Shown: piece by piece, positions 8,882 through 18,023 of the stretch | Layout: each line of letters opens with the position of its first letter | Position numbering within the stretch: the first letter of the stretch is position 1 | Source of the DNA: Pigmentiphaga humi | Lineage (GTDB): Bacteria > Pseudomonadota > Gammaproteobacteria > Burkholderiales > Burkholderiaceae_B | Reading direction: 5' to 3' | Assembly: GCF_900606115.1 (NCBI RefSeq) | Contig: NZ_UWPJ01000008.1 | Span: 186,001 to 250,000 of the forward strand | DNA length: 64,000 bases | Made by a program: the position numbers and the translations under genes | Notes under the pieces: model-generated | What the model saw: only the letters and a program-made list of their open reading frames with translations | What the model was told of the DNA's origin: nothing | The model's database searches: none

Positions 8882-10471
8882 ATGACGCTTACGGGTGAAA
8901 TGCTGATCGGCGCCCAAGCCGTTCGAGGTACCGAGGGCAGCCAGCGCGCCGCCAATCCCGCCACCGGCCGCTTCATCGACGCGCCCGAATTCGGCCTGGG
9001 AGGCGCCGCCGAAGTCGATCGCGCAGCGCGGCTCGCTCAGGCCGCCTTCGACCCTTATCGCAGCCTGCCTCCGGCGCGGCGCGGCGCATTCCTCGAGGCC
9101 GTGGCGGACAACATCCTCGCACTGGGGGACACCCTGATCGCCCGGGCGCATGAGGAAACGGCCCTGCCGCGCGCCCGCCTGGAAGGCGAGCGCGGGCGCA
9201 CGGTGGGCCAGTTGCGTTTGTTCGCGCAGGTGGTGCGCGACGGACACTTTCTGCGCGCCGCCATCGACCCGGCCCAGCCTGCGCGGCAGCCGCTGCCCCG
9301 TCCCGACCTGCGCCTGGCCAGGATTCCGCTGGGGCCGGTGGCCGTATTCGGCGCCAGCAATTTCCCGCTCGCATTCTCGGTGGCCGGCGGCGATACCGCT
9401 TCCGCGTTCGCGGCCGGCTGCCCCGTGGTCGTGAAAGCCCATGGCGCGCATTTGGGAACGTCCGAATTGGTCGGGCGCGCGATCCAGCAGGCAGTGCGCG
9501 ACCAGGGCCTGCCCGAAGGCGTGTTCTCGATGGTGATGGGCGGCGGCAATGCCATCGGCGAAGCGCTGGTCGCCCATCCTGCCATCAAGGCCGTGGGCTT
9601 CACTGGCTCTCGCCCCGGCGGGCTGGCCTTGCTGAAAATCGCGAACGCGCGCCCCGAGCCCATTCCCGTCTACGCGGAAATGAGCAGCATCAATCCGGTG
9701 TTCCTGATGCCCGCCGCCCTGGCGGAACGGGCCGAGGCCATCGCCCGGGGATTCGTGGATTCGCTCACGCTGGGGGCCGGACAATTCTGCACGAATCCGG
9801 GGCTCGTCCTGGCGGCCGAGGGAGCGGCGCTGCAGCGCTTCATTGCGGCGGCCTCGGCGGCGCTGGCGGACAAACCCGCAGCGGCCATGCTGACCGAAGG
9901 CATCCACCAGGCCTATGCACGAGGTGTAGCTAACCTGGAGCAGGCGGCCGGGGTGGAGCCTGCCGGCATCGGCCTACCGGCGGCGGACCGGCCGAATGCG
10001 GCCCAGGCACGGCTGTACGTGGTCGATGCACGGCAGTGGCTGGCCACGCCCGCGCTGGCCGAAGAGGTCTTCGGCCCGTCGTCGATAATCGTCAAGGTGC
10101 GCGACGTGCAGGAGATGGCCGAGCTGGCCGAGCGGCTCGAAGGACAACTGACGGCGACGCTGCAGATCGACGCGGCCGATCACGACCACGCGCGCCATTT
10201 GCTACCGGTGCTCGAACGCAAGGCCGGCCGCATCCTGGTCAACGGATTCCCCACCGGCGTCGAAGTCGGCCACGCACAGGTGCACGGCGGACCGTTCCCC
10301 GCCACATCGAACAGCGCCCACACCTCCGTCGGCGCCAGCGCCATCGACCGCTTCCTGCGTCCAGTGGCTTACCAGGACATGCCCGCGGACCTGCTGCCCG
10401 AAGCCTTGCAGGACGGCAATCCCCTGAAGCTGTGGCGCCTGATCGACGGACAACCGCAGCCGCCGGCCTGA
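8882..10471 (+). CDS. Aldehyde dehydrogenase, alpha-ketoglutaric semialdehyde dehydrogenase type
   Basis: A 529-residue NAD(P)-dependent aldehyde dehydrogenase. It resembles the KGSADH subgroup, which oxidises 2,5-dioxovalerate to 2-oxoglutarate at the end of non-phosphorylated pentose, hexarate or hydroxyproline pathways. The catalytic Cys is residue 303 ([10 protein letters not shown]) and the general-base Glu is residue 266 ([10 protein letters not shown]). [20 protein letters not shown] and GFTGSRPGG mark the cofactor site. The ATG at 8882 follows AGGAGATATTGCC. It is longer than typical ALDHs (about 490), as is usual for this subgroup. The substrate in this operon is inference. Confidence 0.85.
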   Translation: MTLTGEMLIGAQAVRGTEGSQRAANPATGRFIDAPEFGLGGAAEVDRAARLAQAAFDPYRSLPPARRGAFLEAVADNILALGDTLIARAHEETALPRARLEGERGRTVGQLRLFAQVVRDGHFLRAAIDPAQPARQPLPRPDLRLARIPLGPVAVFGASNFPLAFSVAGGDTASAFAAGCPVVVKAHGAHLGTSELVGRAIQQAVRDQGLPEGVFSMVMGGGNAIGEALVAHPAIKAVGFTGSRPGGLALLKIANARPEPIPVYAEMSSINPVFLMPAALAERAEAIARGFVDSLTLGAGQFCTNPGLVLAAEGAALQRFIAAASAALADKPAAAMLTEGIHQAYARGVANLEQAAGVEPAGIGLPAADRPNAAQARLYVVDARQWLATPALAEEVFGPSSIIVKVRDVQEMAELAERLEGQLTATLQIDAADHDHARHLLPVLERKAGRILVNGFPTGVEVGHAQVHGGPFPATSNSAHTSVGASAIDRFLRPVAYQDMPADLLPEALQDGNPLKLWRLIDGQPQPPA

Positions 10472-10512
10472 TCCGCGAATCCGACACACCTACCACATAA
10501 AGCTCCAGCTAA

Positions 10513-10549
10513 AAGGCCTGAGCCCGGTGCAATACCGGGCTCAGGCCTT
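10513..10549. terminator. Strong hairpin after the aldehyde dehydrogenase
   Basis: A perfect 16-bp stem (AAGGCCTGAGCCCGGT and its complement) with loop GCAAT lies 42 nt after the aldehyde dehydrogenase stop. On the minus strand the stem ends in CCTTTTAG, on the plus strand in CCTTCGGGCTTT, so it could terminate transcripts from both sides. Confidence 0.65.
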
Positions 10550-10607
10550 CGGGCTTTAGCTTCTGACCGTCCACAACTTCTGGGGGTCAGTTCGATTCCG
10601 TCGGGGG

Positions 10608-10753
10608 TTTTAACCCAGGGCACAGCGGATCCGGCTTTGCCGGTCCGCCGGTGCCGCCCCTTGAGGGGAGCGGCGCAGCCGCATGGGGTGGGTTTCCCTT
10701 CCAGTCCGCCAGTGCCGCCCCCTGGGGGGCGCGCGAAGCGCGTAGGGGGGGGC
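10608..10753 (-). repeat. Dispersed 3'-flank hairpin repeat, copy 1 (after rplY)
   Basis: A GC-rich repeat read from the rplY stop outwards: GGCCCCCCCCTACGCGC, a short CGCG hairpin, a CCCC/GGGG hairpin, a GGACCGGC-type hairpin next to GGATCC, then GTGCCCTGGGTTAAAA. This copy is expanded: the middle unit (CCGCCAGTGCCGCCCC) occurs twice with divergence. Its C-run end lies directly after the rplY stop codon. Confidence 0.8.
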
Positions 10754-10754
10754 C

Positions 10755-11339
10755 TTACCCCTCAGCAGCCTCTTCCGTCGCGCCGCCCGGCTTGGCCAGC
10801 GCGTTGGCCAGCACGGTGTCGCCGCCGGCCACGAAGGTCACGCCCTTGGGCGGCTTGATGTCCGACAGGTGCAGCGAAGCGCCGGCGATCATGTTGCCCA
10901 GATCGACTTCGATGAACTGCGGCAGATCGCCCGGCAGGCAAGTCACTTCGACTTCGTTCTGCACGTGGGTGATCACGGCGCTACTCAGCTTAACGGCAGG
11001 CGAGATCTCGGCGTTGATGAAGTGCAGGGGCACCTTGGTGTGCAGGGCCTGGCCGGCGGCGATGCGCTGGAAGTCCACGTGCAGCACTTGGGGCTTGTAG
11101 GGATGCCATTGAACGGCGCGCAGCAGGACCTGGGTGGCCTTGCCGTCGAACTGCATGCTCAGGATGGACGAGTGGAACTCTTCCTTGCGCAGGGCATGGT
11201 AGATCTCGTTGTGATCGAGTTCGATGGACAAGGGGGCTGCGTCGCCGCCGTAAACGATGGCGGGAACACGGCCGGCGCGGCGCAGGCGGCGGCTCGCACT
11301 CGAACCCTGGACGCTACGCGAAGTGGCGTTGAATTGCAT
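10755..11339 (-). CDS. rplY: 50S ribosomal protein L25/general stress protein Ctc
   Basis: L25 binds 5S rRNA in the large ribosomal subunit. This 194-residue protein is the long CTC/TL5 form. It has an N-terminal L25 domain ([42 protein letters not shown]) and a C-terminal TL5 beta domain ending near [18 protein letters not shown]. The ATG at 11339 ([10 protein letters not shown]) is preceded by TTGGAGAAAACC, a good ribosome binding site. The gene follows prs on the same strand, as is usual. The adjacent dispersed repeat starts at its stop codon. Confidence 0.95.
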   Translation of the reverse strand: MQFNATSRSVQGSSASRRLRRAGRVPAIVYGGDAAPLSIELDHNEIYHALRKEEFHSSILSMQFDGKATQVLLRAVQWHPYKPQVLHVDFQRIAAGQALHTKVPLHFINAEISPAVKLSSAVITHVQNEVEVTCLPGDLPQFIEVDLGNMIAGASLHLSDIKPPKGVTFVAGGDTVLANALAKPGGATEEAAEG

Positions 11340-11478
11340 GGTTTTCTCCAAAATGCGCCAGGCGGCATGCCTGCGCGATACACGGGACGCGACCATCGCA
11401 TCCCGTCCGCAAGCGCCGCGACCAGCGCCTGCGGTTCGCCCGCCGCTCCCGCTCGAGGCGGAGGCGGCCGGCAGAAAC

Positions 11479-12429
11479 TTATTCGACGAACAGCGAGCTG
11501 ACCGAGTCGGCGCGCGAAATGCGCAGCATGGTCTCGCCGATCAGGGCCGCGCACGACAATTGGCGGATGCGGCTGCAGGCCTTGACTTCTTCGCTGGCGG
11601 GAATGGTGTCGGTCACGACCAGTTCGTCCAGGTCGGACTCGGCGATGCGGCCCACCGCGCCGCCCGACAGCACGGCGTGCGTGCAATAGGCGTAGACGGC
11701 CAGCGCGCCGCGCTGCTTCAGGACCTGGGCCGCCTTGCACAGCGTGCCGGCGGTATCGACCATGTCGTCCATGATGATGCAGGTGCGGCCGTCGACGTCG
11801 CCGATGATGTTCATCACTTCGGAGACGTTGGCGCGCGGACGGCGCTTGTCGATGATGGCCAGGTCCACTTCCAGGCGCTTGGCCAGCGCGCGGGCGCGGA
11901 CCACGCCGCCGACGTCGGGCGAGACCACCATCAGGTTGGACAGGTTGCGCTTCCAGATGTCGCTGAGCAGGATGGGCGCGGCGTAGATGTTGTCGACCGG
12001 GATATCGAAGAATCCCTGGATCTGGTCGGCGTGCAGGTCCATGGTCAGGATGCGGTCGACGCCGACCACCTGCAGCATGTTGGCCACCACCTTGGCCGAG
12101 ATCGCCACGCGCGCCGAACGGGGGCGGCGGTCCTGGCGGGCATAGCCGAAGTACGGCATGGCGGCGGTGATGCGGCCGGCCGAAGCCCTGCGCAGCGCAT
12201 CGACCATCACCATGGTTTCCATCAGGTTGTCATTGGTCGGAGCACAGGTAGGCTGGAGCACGAAGACGTCTTTACCACGGACGTTCTCGTTGATTTCCAC
12301 CATGACTTCGCCGTCGGAGAAACGCCCGACGCTCATTTTGCCCAGTGGTATGCCGAGATGGCTTGCGACGTCCGCCGCCAGCTTGGGGTTGGCTGTCCCC
12401 GTGAAGATCATGAAGCTTTCTTGCGCCAT
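11479..12429 (-). CDS. prs: Ribose-phosphate pyrophosphokinase
   Basis: Prs makes phosphoribosyl pyrophosphate from ribose 5-phosphate and ATP, feeding nucleotide, histidine and tryptophan synthesis. The 316-residue length is standard. Visible motifs are [40 protein letters not shown] (ATP site), the signature [17 protein letters not shown], and the PRPP-binding loop [13 protein letters not shown]. It lies between tRNA-Gln and rplY on the same strand, a conserved betaproteobacterial order. The window also encodes pyrE, which consumes PRPP. Confidence 0.97.
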   Translation of the reverse strand: MAQESFMIFTGTANPKLAADVASHLGIPLGKMSVGRFSDGEVMVEINENVRGKDVFVLQPTCAPTNDNLMETMVMVDALRRASAGRITAAMPYFGYARQDRRPRSARVAISAKVVANMLQVVGVDRILTMDLHADQIQGFFDIPVDNIYAAPILLSDIWKRNLSNLMVVSPDVGGVVRARALAKRLEVDLAIIDKRRPRANVSEVMNIIGDVDGRTCIIMDDMVDTAGTLCKAAQVLKQRGALAVYAYCTHAVLSGGAVGRIAESDLDELVVTDTIPASEEVKACSRIRQLSCAALIGETMLRISRADSVSSLFVE

Positions 12430-12492
12430 GACACGTTGCCCGTGGCTGTGGCCCGGGTTGACCTGTCACCGGGGCCGATCGACAAAACAACA

Positions 12493-12534
12493 AAGCTGTT
12501 GACCCTGTGGTATTCGAACAGGCATCAACAGCTT
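12493..12534 (-). terminator. Hairpin between tRNA-Gln and prs
   Basis: A 10-bp stem (AAGCTGTTGA and its complement) encloses a smaller CCTGT/ACAGG stem. On the minus strand the hairpin is followed by TTGTTGTTTTG. It lies 16 nt downstream of the tRNA 3' end and 64 nt before prs, so it probably ends the tRNA transcript or attenuates readthrough into prs. Confidence 0.55.
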
Positions 12535-12549
12535 CTAGGTCAAAGTATT

Positions 12550-12626
12550 TGGCTGGGGAGGAAGGATTCGAACCTTCGCATGCCGGAATCAAAATCCGGT
12601 GCCTTAACCAACTTGGCGACTCCCCA
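12550..12626 (-). tRNA. tRNA-Gln (anticodon UUG)
   Basis: Read on the minus strand, the 77-nt sequence folds as a cloverleaf. The acceptor stem is TGGGGAG paired with CTCCCCA, a D-arm GCCAAGTTGGTTAAGGC region follows, and the anticodon stem CCGGA/TCCGG holds loop TTTTGAT, giving anticodon TTG. The T-arm has GGTTCGAATCC, and CCA is encoded. The TTG anticodon reads CAA and CAG codons. Its place between ispE and prs is conserved in betaproteobacteria and gammaproteobacteria. Confidence 0.97.
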
Positions 12627-12714
12627 ACTCGTTACCCTCGCAGGCGACTGCGCGGGCATCGAAACTTGCTGCGCGAACATCCGGCTGTAACGGACATTCC
12701 CGACTTGCGATTGC

Positions 12715-13611
12715 TTATGCGGCCCAGTCCAACAGCGGATGCGCATCGAGGCCGGCTGACGCCATACTTAACCTCAACGCCGGCATGACGCCCGGCTGGC
12801 CCTGCATTGTAGCGGTGATTTTAACCACCGCGCCATTGGCTTGTGCTTGCGTGTCGTATTCGACAAATAAGCAGGCGCCCGACCCGGACATCCTGACCTT
12901 GGCGCCATCGAGCACCTTGGCTAGGCCTGCCGCTGCCGCACCGACTTCGGAAAACCGGGCAAAAACGACAGGTTCCAGATCGTTCCTGAAGCCGCAACCA
13001 AATGAGCTACCAGGAAAGTCCGCTATTTTGACGCGTGCAGAATCTCTTGTCAATTCAGGTGCGCGAAAAGCCTCTGCCGTCGGCACGCTCGCGTCAGGCT
13101 GCGCCACCACGTACCAGCGCCGCGGCAACGCCAGCGCGCTCAGTTCCTCGCCCACGCCTTCGGCGAAGGCATTGCGCCCGAAAACGAATACCGGCACGTC
13201 GGCGCCCAGCGGCAGCGCCAGCTGCATCAACTGGCGGCGCGACAAGCCGGTGTTCCAGAGACGGTTCAAGGCCAGCAGCACCGAGGCCGCGTCGCTCGAC
13301 CCTCCCCCCAGCCCGCCGCCGGCGGGAATGCGCTTTTCAAGCTCGATGTCCGCGCCCAGCGTACAACCCGTGGCCTGCTGCAGCGCGCGCGCCGCGCGCA
13401 CGGTCAGGTCGGCGTCTTCCGGCACGCCGGGCAGCTCGCGCACGCGCCGGATCCTGCCATCGCCGCGCGCCCGGAAATGCAGGGTGTCCTGCAGATCGAT
13501 GAAGCGGAACACGGTCTGCAGCAAATGGTAGCCGTCGGCCCGGCGCCCGACCACGTGCAGGAACAAGTTGAGCTTGGCGGGCGCGGGAACGTCGCGCAAT
13601 TCTGCTGTCAT
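12715..13611 (-). CDS. ispE: 4-diphosphocytidyl-2-C-methyl-D-erythritol kinase
   Basis: IspE phosphorylates CDP-ME in the non-mevalonate isoprenoid pathway. This 298-residue GHMP kinase starts at MTAELRDVPAPAKLNLFLHV (13611) and contains the ATP-binding loop PAGGGLGGGSSDAAS and the substrate loop VRMSGSGACLF. Length is near the family norm of about 290. It follows lolB by 13 nt, as in most betaproteobacteria and gammaproteobacteria. Confidence 0.96.
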   Translation of the reverse strand: MTAELRDVPAPAKLNLFLHVVGRRADGYHLLQTVFRFIDLQDTLHFRARGDGRIRRVRELPGVPEDADLTVRAARALQQATGCTLGADIELEKRIPAGGGLGGGSSDAASVLLALNRLWNTGLSRRQLMQLALPLGADVPVFVFGRNAFAEGVGEELSALALPRRWYVVAQPDASVPTAEAFRAPELTRDSARVKIADFPGSSFGCGFRNDLEPVVFARFSEVGAAAAGLAKVLDGAKVRMSGSGACLFVEYDTQAQANGAVVKITATMQGQPGVMPALRLSMASAGLDAHPLLDWAA

Positions 13612-13624
13612 GCGCAGGCGGCCT

Positions 13625-14215
13625 TCAGGGGTTGATGACCAGGCGCAGGTCGACTTCCTGCCCGCCGCTGTCGCTGCGCGCCATCTGCAGGCGCGTGGGG
13701 CCCAGCGCGTCGTACTGGCGCGCGCTGACGCGCCAGCCCGCCTGCTCGAACGCGAGCGGACGGCCCTGCTCGTCGCGCTCGGCCACCTCGGCCGCCGGCT
13801 GCTCGGCCACGCGGCCGCGCAGCCAGTCGCGCAATCCCGATACCGGAATGTCGCTGCCCAGCGCGATCCCGACCAGTTCGTCCGGATTGCGGGCCAGGGT
13901 CTCCTTGCCGTTGGATTCGCGCAGCACCGCCCGGCCCGGGCCGGCCTCGACGCGCGCCAGGGTCGCGCCCAGCGGCGATGCGAGATCAAGCACCAGATGG
14001 CTGCCGTCGTCCCGCCACGCGAAGCTGCCCTGCACGGCATTCTGCTTGCCGCCGACCTCTTCCACGCGCAAGGCGAAACGCCCCACCCGCGACAGCGAAC
14101 GGTTTTCATCGGCGCCGGCAGGCACCGGAATAGGCACGGGCACCGCGCAGGCGGACAACAGCGCCAGCGCAAGCATGGCCGCGGCCATGCGCAGCCGGTT
14201 CGGGCCGGCGCTCAC
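13625..14215 (-). CDS. lolB: Outer-membrane lipoprotein localisation protein LolB
   Basis: LolB accepts lipoproteins from LolA and inserts them in the outer membrane. The start is taken as the GTG at 14215, which overlaps the upstream stop, giving a lipoprotein signal with lipobox LLSAC and acylated Cys23. An ATG at residue 10 (14188) is the alternative. The mature part has RFALRVEEVGGKQNAVQGSFAWRD-like beta strands (shown in part) and DYDALGP-type RQYDALGPTRLQMARS, typical of LolB. It lies between a TPR protein and ispE on one strand, so the three are probably one operon. Confidence 0.88.
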   Translation of the reverse strand: MSAGPNRLRMAAAMLALALLSACAVPVPIPVPAGADENRSLSRVGRFALRVEEVGGKQNAVQGSFAWRDDGSHLVLDLASPLGATLARVEAGPGRAVLRESNGKETLARNPDELVGIALGSDIPVSGLRDWLRGRVAEQPAAEVAERDEQGRPLAFEQAGWRVSARQYDALGPTRLQMARSDSGGQEVDLRLVINP

Positions 14216-16011
14216 AGCGTGACGTCGAGACGGGCCAGCGTGCCGCGCAGCAGGCCGTTGCCGGGATCCTTGGCCTGTACCTCGCGCCAGAGCTGACGGG
14301 CGCGCTGCTGCTGCCCCGACGCCCAAAGAACTTCGCCCAGGTGCACGCCGATCTCGGCATCGGGACGCAGCTTGTAGGCGCGTTCGAGATAGGACAGCGC
14401 GCGCGCATGGTCGCCCATGCGGTAATAGACCCAGCCCATGCTGTCGATGATGAAGGGATCGTCGGGCGACAGGTTGACGGCGCGCTCGACCAGGCGCTTG
14501 GCTTCGGCCAGGCGCACATTGCGGTCGGCCAGCGAATAGCCCAGTGCGTTATAGGCGTGGGCATGGTCGGGCTTGACCGCGATGACCTGCCGCAACTGCT
14601 TTTCCATGTCCTCGATCCGGTTCTGCTGCTCGTACAGCATCGCCAGGTCGTACATCAGTTCCGGCGTATCCGGATAGCGCTCGGTGGCGGCCTCGAGCAC
14701 CTTGACGGCCTCGTCGCGGCGGTCGGCCGAACGCAGGATCTGCGCCTCGGTCAGCGCCACCTGCGCGCCTTCGCGGGTCGAACGCGGATCGAGGATGGAG
14801 ATGATCTTACGTGCGTCGTCCACGCGCCCCTGCTTGCCGCGCAGCACGGCCTGCCGCAGGCGCGCCGCAAGCGCGGCATTCGGGTCGTCCACCTTGTCGA
14901 GCAGGTCGAAGGCATCGTCGTAGCGGCGCTGGTCCTCGGCGATCTGCACGCGCAGGAACAGGGCGTTGTCGGCTTCGGGCAGCGGCGCGGCGCCGGCGGA
15001 GGCCGAGCGCTGTTCGTGGATGTCGAGATAGCGCCTGAGGTATTCGTCGGCATCGTCCAGGCGTTCGGACTGGTACGCCAGCACGCCTTGCATGTAGATG
15101 ATCTCGAAGTCCTCGGGGTTGGCGCGCGCCATGGCTTCCAGCTCGGAACGCGCGCCGTCGAAATCCTTGACCGAGGCGAGCGCGCGGGCCAGCAGCACGC
15201 GCAGGCTGCGCGCCTCGGCATGCGTGGCGACGAAGGCCCGGGCCCGGGCCACCGCCCGCTCGGGATCGCTTTCTATGCCGATCTGCAGGGCCAGCATGGC
15301 CGCCGTCTCGGAATCGGGCTGCGCCTGGAGAGCGGCCTCCGCTTCGCGCAGCGCGCGCGCGTTGTCGCCGGCCGCGCCGGCCGTGCGCGCCAGGGCGATG
15401 TGCGCCTCGGGCATGGTGCGGACGTCGGCCAGGGCTTCGTCGAGAATGCCGAGCGCGCGGCGGCGGTCTTCCAGCCGCGCCACCACACGCCGCGCCTCGA
15501 CGATGGCGATGGCCTTGTCGGGCGCCGCGGCAATGCGCGCGCGCAGCGCCGGCCCCATGCCGTCCACGCGCCCCGCCGCGGCCGCCAGCGACAGCGCAGT
15601 CTGGCGCGCCTCGACGTCGGACGGGTCCAGCTCGGCCCAGATCTGCGCAGCTTCCAGCGCCCGCACCAGATCGCCGCCGGCCAGCGAGAACTCGACGGCG
15701 CGGCGCGCCAGCCTGGGGTCGCCAGTGGCGCGCGCGAGCTCCACGGATGTCCCGGCGGCGGGGGTGAAGGCGCCGCGCTGTGCGGCGATCTCCGAGGCCA
15801 GGATCTGGAACAGCACTTCGGCGGACAGATCCACGTCGGGCAGCGTCTTGGGCACCACCGCCCGGCCGCCCAATGGCGATAGATTCAAGCCGGGAACCAG
15901 CAGCTCGTCGGACGACGACGGCGCGCCGGACTGGGCCCACGCGGCCGACATGGCCGCCGCCAGCCCCATTCCCGCAACCGCCTGCTTCCAACGATGAACG
16001 TTAAACAACAT
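14212..16011 (-). CDS. Secreted tetratricopeptide-repeat protein
   Basis: A 599-residue exported TPR protein. The start at 16011 gives a signal peptide ([20 protein letters not shown], cut near AWAQSG). The rest is helical TPR repeats, clearest in the C-terminal half: [40 protein letters not shown] and [23 protein letters not shown] arrays hold protein partners. Its fixed location upstream of lolB in betaproteobacteria suggests an envelope-assembly role, but the partner is unknown. Its stop overlaps the lolB GTG. It is divergent from mutM. Confidence 0.85.
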   Translation of the reverse strand: MLFNVHRWKQAVAGMGLAAAMSAAWAQSGAPSSSDELLVPGLNLSPLGGRAVVPKTLPDVDLSAEVLFQILASEIAAQRGAFTPAAGTSVELARATGDPRLARRAVEFSLAGGDLVRALEAAQIWAELDPSDVEARQTALSLAAAAGRVDGMGPALRARIAAAPDKAIAIVEARRVVARLEDRRRALGILDEALADVRTMPEAHIALARTAGAAGDNARALREAEAALQAQPDSETAAMLALQIGIESDPERAVARARAFVATHAEARSLRVLLARALASVKDFDGARSELEAMARANPEDFEIIYMQGVLAYQSERLDDADEYLRRYLDIHEQRSASAGAAPLPEADNALFLRVQIAEDQRRYDDAFDLLDKVDDPNAALAARLRQAVLRGKQGRVDDARKIISILDPRSTREGAQVALTEAQILRSADRRDEAVKVLEAATERYPDTPELMYDLAMLYEQQNRIEDMEKQLRQVIAVKPDHAHAYNALGYSLADRNVRLAEAKRLVERAVNLSPDDPFIIDSMGWVYYRMGDHARALSYLERAYKLRPDAEIGVHLGEVLWASGQQQRARQLWREVQAKDPGNGLLRGTLARLDVTL

Positions 16012-16169
16012 GGCACAATTCCTTGGCGTATCGCCGACGCCACCGACATCCGGTGATCTTAGCACTGCGCCCCGAGCCCATCCGTGGGCGCGGCAGCCGA
16101 TCCGGCGTTCGTATCCTTCATACGACCGCCAATCGCGCCAACGGTTCACCCCTCGTTTCAGCAAGCATC

Positions 16170-16991
16170 ATGCCTGAACTACCCGAAGTCGAAACCACCC
16201 GCCGCGGCATCGCCCCCACGGTAGAGGGCAGCGCATTGCGCCGCCTGGTCGTGCGCGAACGGCGGATGCGCTGGCCTATTCCGGACGGGCTGGAAGCCCT
16301 GGTCGCCGGACGCCGCATCCATGCCGCGGGCCGCCGCGGCAAATACCTGCTGCTGGAGTTCGACCACGGCTGGCTCATCGTGCACCTGGGCATGTCGGGG
16401 TCGCTGCGCCACGTCCATCCCGACGAGCCGCCGCGCAAGCACGACCACGTCGATTGGGTGTTCGACCATGCCACCCTGCGCATGCACGATCCGCGCCGCT
16501 TCGGCGCTGTCCTGTGGCATCCCGCCGAGGCCGGGCCCGTCGAAGCGCATCCGCTGCTGGCCAGCCTCGGCATCGAACCCTTCGACGAACGCTTCGACGG
16601 CGCCTGGCTGCACCGCCACACCCGCGGCCGCAGCACCGCCGTCAAGCAAGCTCTGCTGATGGGCGACATCGTCGTCGGCGTGGGCAACATCTACGCCTCG
16701 GAGAGCCTGTTCCGCGCCGGCATCAATCCCCGCACCCAGGCCGGCCGCATCGCGCTTCCGCGCTACGACCGCCTCGCGCAAGCCGTGCGCGACACCCTGG
16801 GAGACGCCATCGAAGCCGGCGGCAGTTCGCTGCGCGACTACGTCGGGGCCGGCGGCGAATCCGGCTATTTCCAGATCAGCGCCCGCGTCTACGACCGCGC
16901 CGGCCTGCCGTGCCGCATTTGCGAAACGCCGATAAGACGCCTGATCCAGGGCCAGCGGGCGACGTACTTCTGCCCGCGCTGCCAAAAATAG
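16170..16991 (+). CDS. mutM: Formamidopyrimidine-DNA glycosylase
   Basis: MutM removes 8-oxoguanine and Fapy lesions and nicks the abasic site. The 273-residue protein begins [16 protein letters not shown], with catalytic Pro2 and Glu3 after Met removal. It contains the conserved Lys in [11 protein letters not shown], the helix-two-turn-helix around [16 protein letters not shown], and a C-terminal zinc finger (CRIC...CPRC). The start at 16170 is fixed by the catalytic N-terminus. A dispersed repeat begins immediately after its TAG stop. MutY, the partner in 8-oxoG repair, is 7 kb downstream. Confidence 0.97.
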   Translation: MPELPEVETTRRGIAPTVEGSALRRLVVRERRMRWPIPDGLEALVAGRRIHAAGRRGKYLLLEFDHGWLIVHLGMSGSLRHVHPDEPPRKHDHVDWVFDHATLRMHDPRRFGAVLWHPAEAGPVEAHPLLASLGIEPFDERFDGAWLHRHTRGRSTAVKQALLMGDIVVGVGNIYASESLFRAGINPRTQAGRIALPRYDRLAQAVRDTLGDAIEAGGSSLRDYVGAGGESGYFQISARVYDRAGLPCRICETPIRRLIQGQRATYFCPRCQK

Positions 16992-17069
16992 CCCCCCCCT
17001 ACGCGCTTCGCGCGCCCCCCAGGGGCGGCACTGGCGGACCGGCGGAGCCGGATCCGCTGTGCCCTGGGG
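16992..17069 (+). repeat. Dispersed 3'-flank hairpin repeat, copy 2 (after mutM)
   Basis: Starts CCCCCCCTACGCGCTTCGCG right after the mutM TAG. It continues with a CCCC/GGGG hairpin, a GGACCGGC.GCCGGATCC hairpin and ends GTGCCCTGGGG. Orientation relative to mutM is the same as in the other four copies relative to their genes. It fills most of the 105-nt gap to the convergent GntR gene, so it may also act as the terminator. Confidence 0.85.
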
Positions 17070-17096
17070 AGAACGCCCGTACCGCGCCCTCCCCGC

Positions 17097-17831
17097 CTAT
17101 CCGCCCAGCTCTTGCGTGTGGCGTTTGACGCGGGAGAGGTAGGGAACGAGGATCTCGCGCACGTGTTCGCTGTCGCGGGCCCGCATGGCTGCCAGCACGG
17201 ACCGGTGGTGTTCGACGACGCCTTTGGCGCGCTCGGTCGACGTGCCTTTCAGCAGCGCGCGGTACAGCACGGCGATGACGGCGCGCATGGTGGCGGACAG
17301 GACGTGGTTGTGGGCGGCATCCACCATGGCCTGGTGGACTTCCAGCGACGCGCGGGTGAAGCGTCCGTCGGCTTCCCGGGTCCAGCGTTCGGCCTCGGCG
17401 ATGGCCGCTTCGATGGCCGCCAGGTCGTCCTCGGTCGCCACCTGGGCCGCCAGCGGCAGCGCCGCCGTTTCGAGCACGAACTGGGCCTCGAACACCTCGG
17501 CGGCCGTCACGCCCGCCAGTTGCAGCTGCAGTGCCAGCGCCTCGACCGCGGGCGTGGGATTGCCAGAACTGGCGATGCGCGCCCCGCCGCCGGCGCCTGT
17601 GCGGATCTCGACCACGCCCAGGGCCCGCAGCCGGCTCAACGCTTCGCGGATGGGCAGCCGGCTGACGCCGAACTGCGCCGCCAGGTCGTTTTCCGACCCG
17701 AGCGCATCGCCCGGCTTGAGCCGGCCGTCCAGCACGGCTTCCTTGATCTGCCGCTCCACGCGCACCGCCGTGGCTTCCGGTTTTTCCTCGAGCCACACGG
17801 GGGGAGTATTTGCCTTGGTGTTTCGTTTCAT
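17097..17831 (-). CDS. GntR-family transcriptional regulator (FCD type)
   Basis: A 244-residue regulator with winged helix-turn-helix (LKPGDALGSENDLAAQFG, VSRLPIREALSRLRALGVVE) and a C-terminal FCD domain (AAEVFEAQFVLETAALPLAA, LEVHQAMVDAAHNHVLSATM). Start 17831 (MKRNTKAN) gives a normal N-terminus, although its Shine-Dalgarno is weak; an upstream in-frame ATG at 17870 is possible. It is divergent from the Bug/Rieske/extradiol operon. A 15-bp dyad in the gap recurs at the promoter of the facing LigJ-like gene, so this protein probably controls both. Confidence 0.85.
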   Translation of the reverse strand: MKRNTKANTPPVWLEEKPEATAVRVERQIKEAVLDGRLKPGDALGSENDLAAQFGVSRLPIREALSRLRALGVVEIRTGAGGGARIASSGNPTPAVEALALQLQLAGVTAAEVFEAQFVLETAALPLAAQVATEDDLAAIEAAIAEAERWTREADGRFTRASLEVHQAMVDAAHNHVLSATMRAVIAVLYRALLKGTSTERAKGVVEHHRSVLAAMRARDSEHVREILVPYLSRVKRHTQELGG

Positions 17832-17967
17832 CGCGAGTCGGGCGCCGGGATGCCCGGACAGCGGCTGCATCCTCTTGCAGGAGAAGCGCGCATTATAGGG
17901 CGGCGCGCCAGCGCGCCCGGCAGGGACGGACGAAATCCGGCAATGGGATTTACCGTCGCAAAAAACA

Positions 17968-17982
17968 CGCATATAGTATGCG
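17968..17982. promoter_or_regulatory. Probable GntR operator, site 1
   Basis: CGCATATAGTATGCG is a perfect 6-3-6 dyad (CGCATA, TAG, TATGCG) in the gap between the GntR gene and the Bug gene it diverges from. The same motif, with one arm mismatch, recurs at 23512-23526. Shared use at two facing promoters supports operator function. Confidence 0.6.
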
Positions 17983-18023
17983 AATAAGCGTGTAATAAAT
18001 CCCATCCGAAATCAGGAGACACC

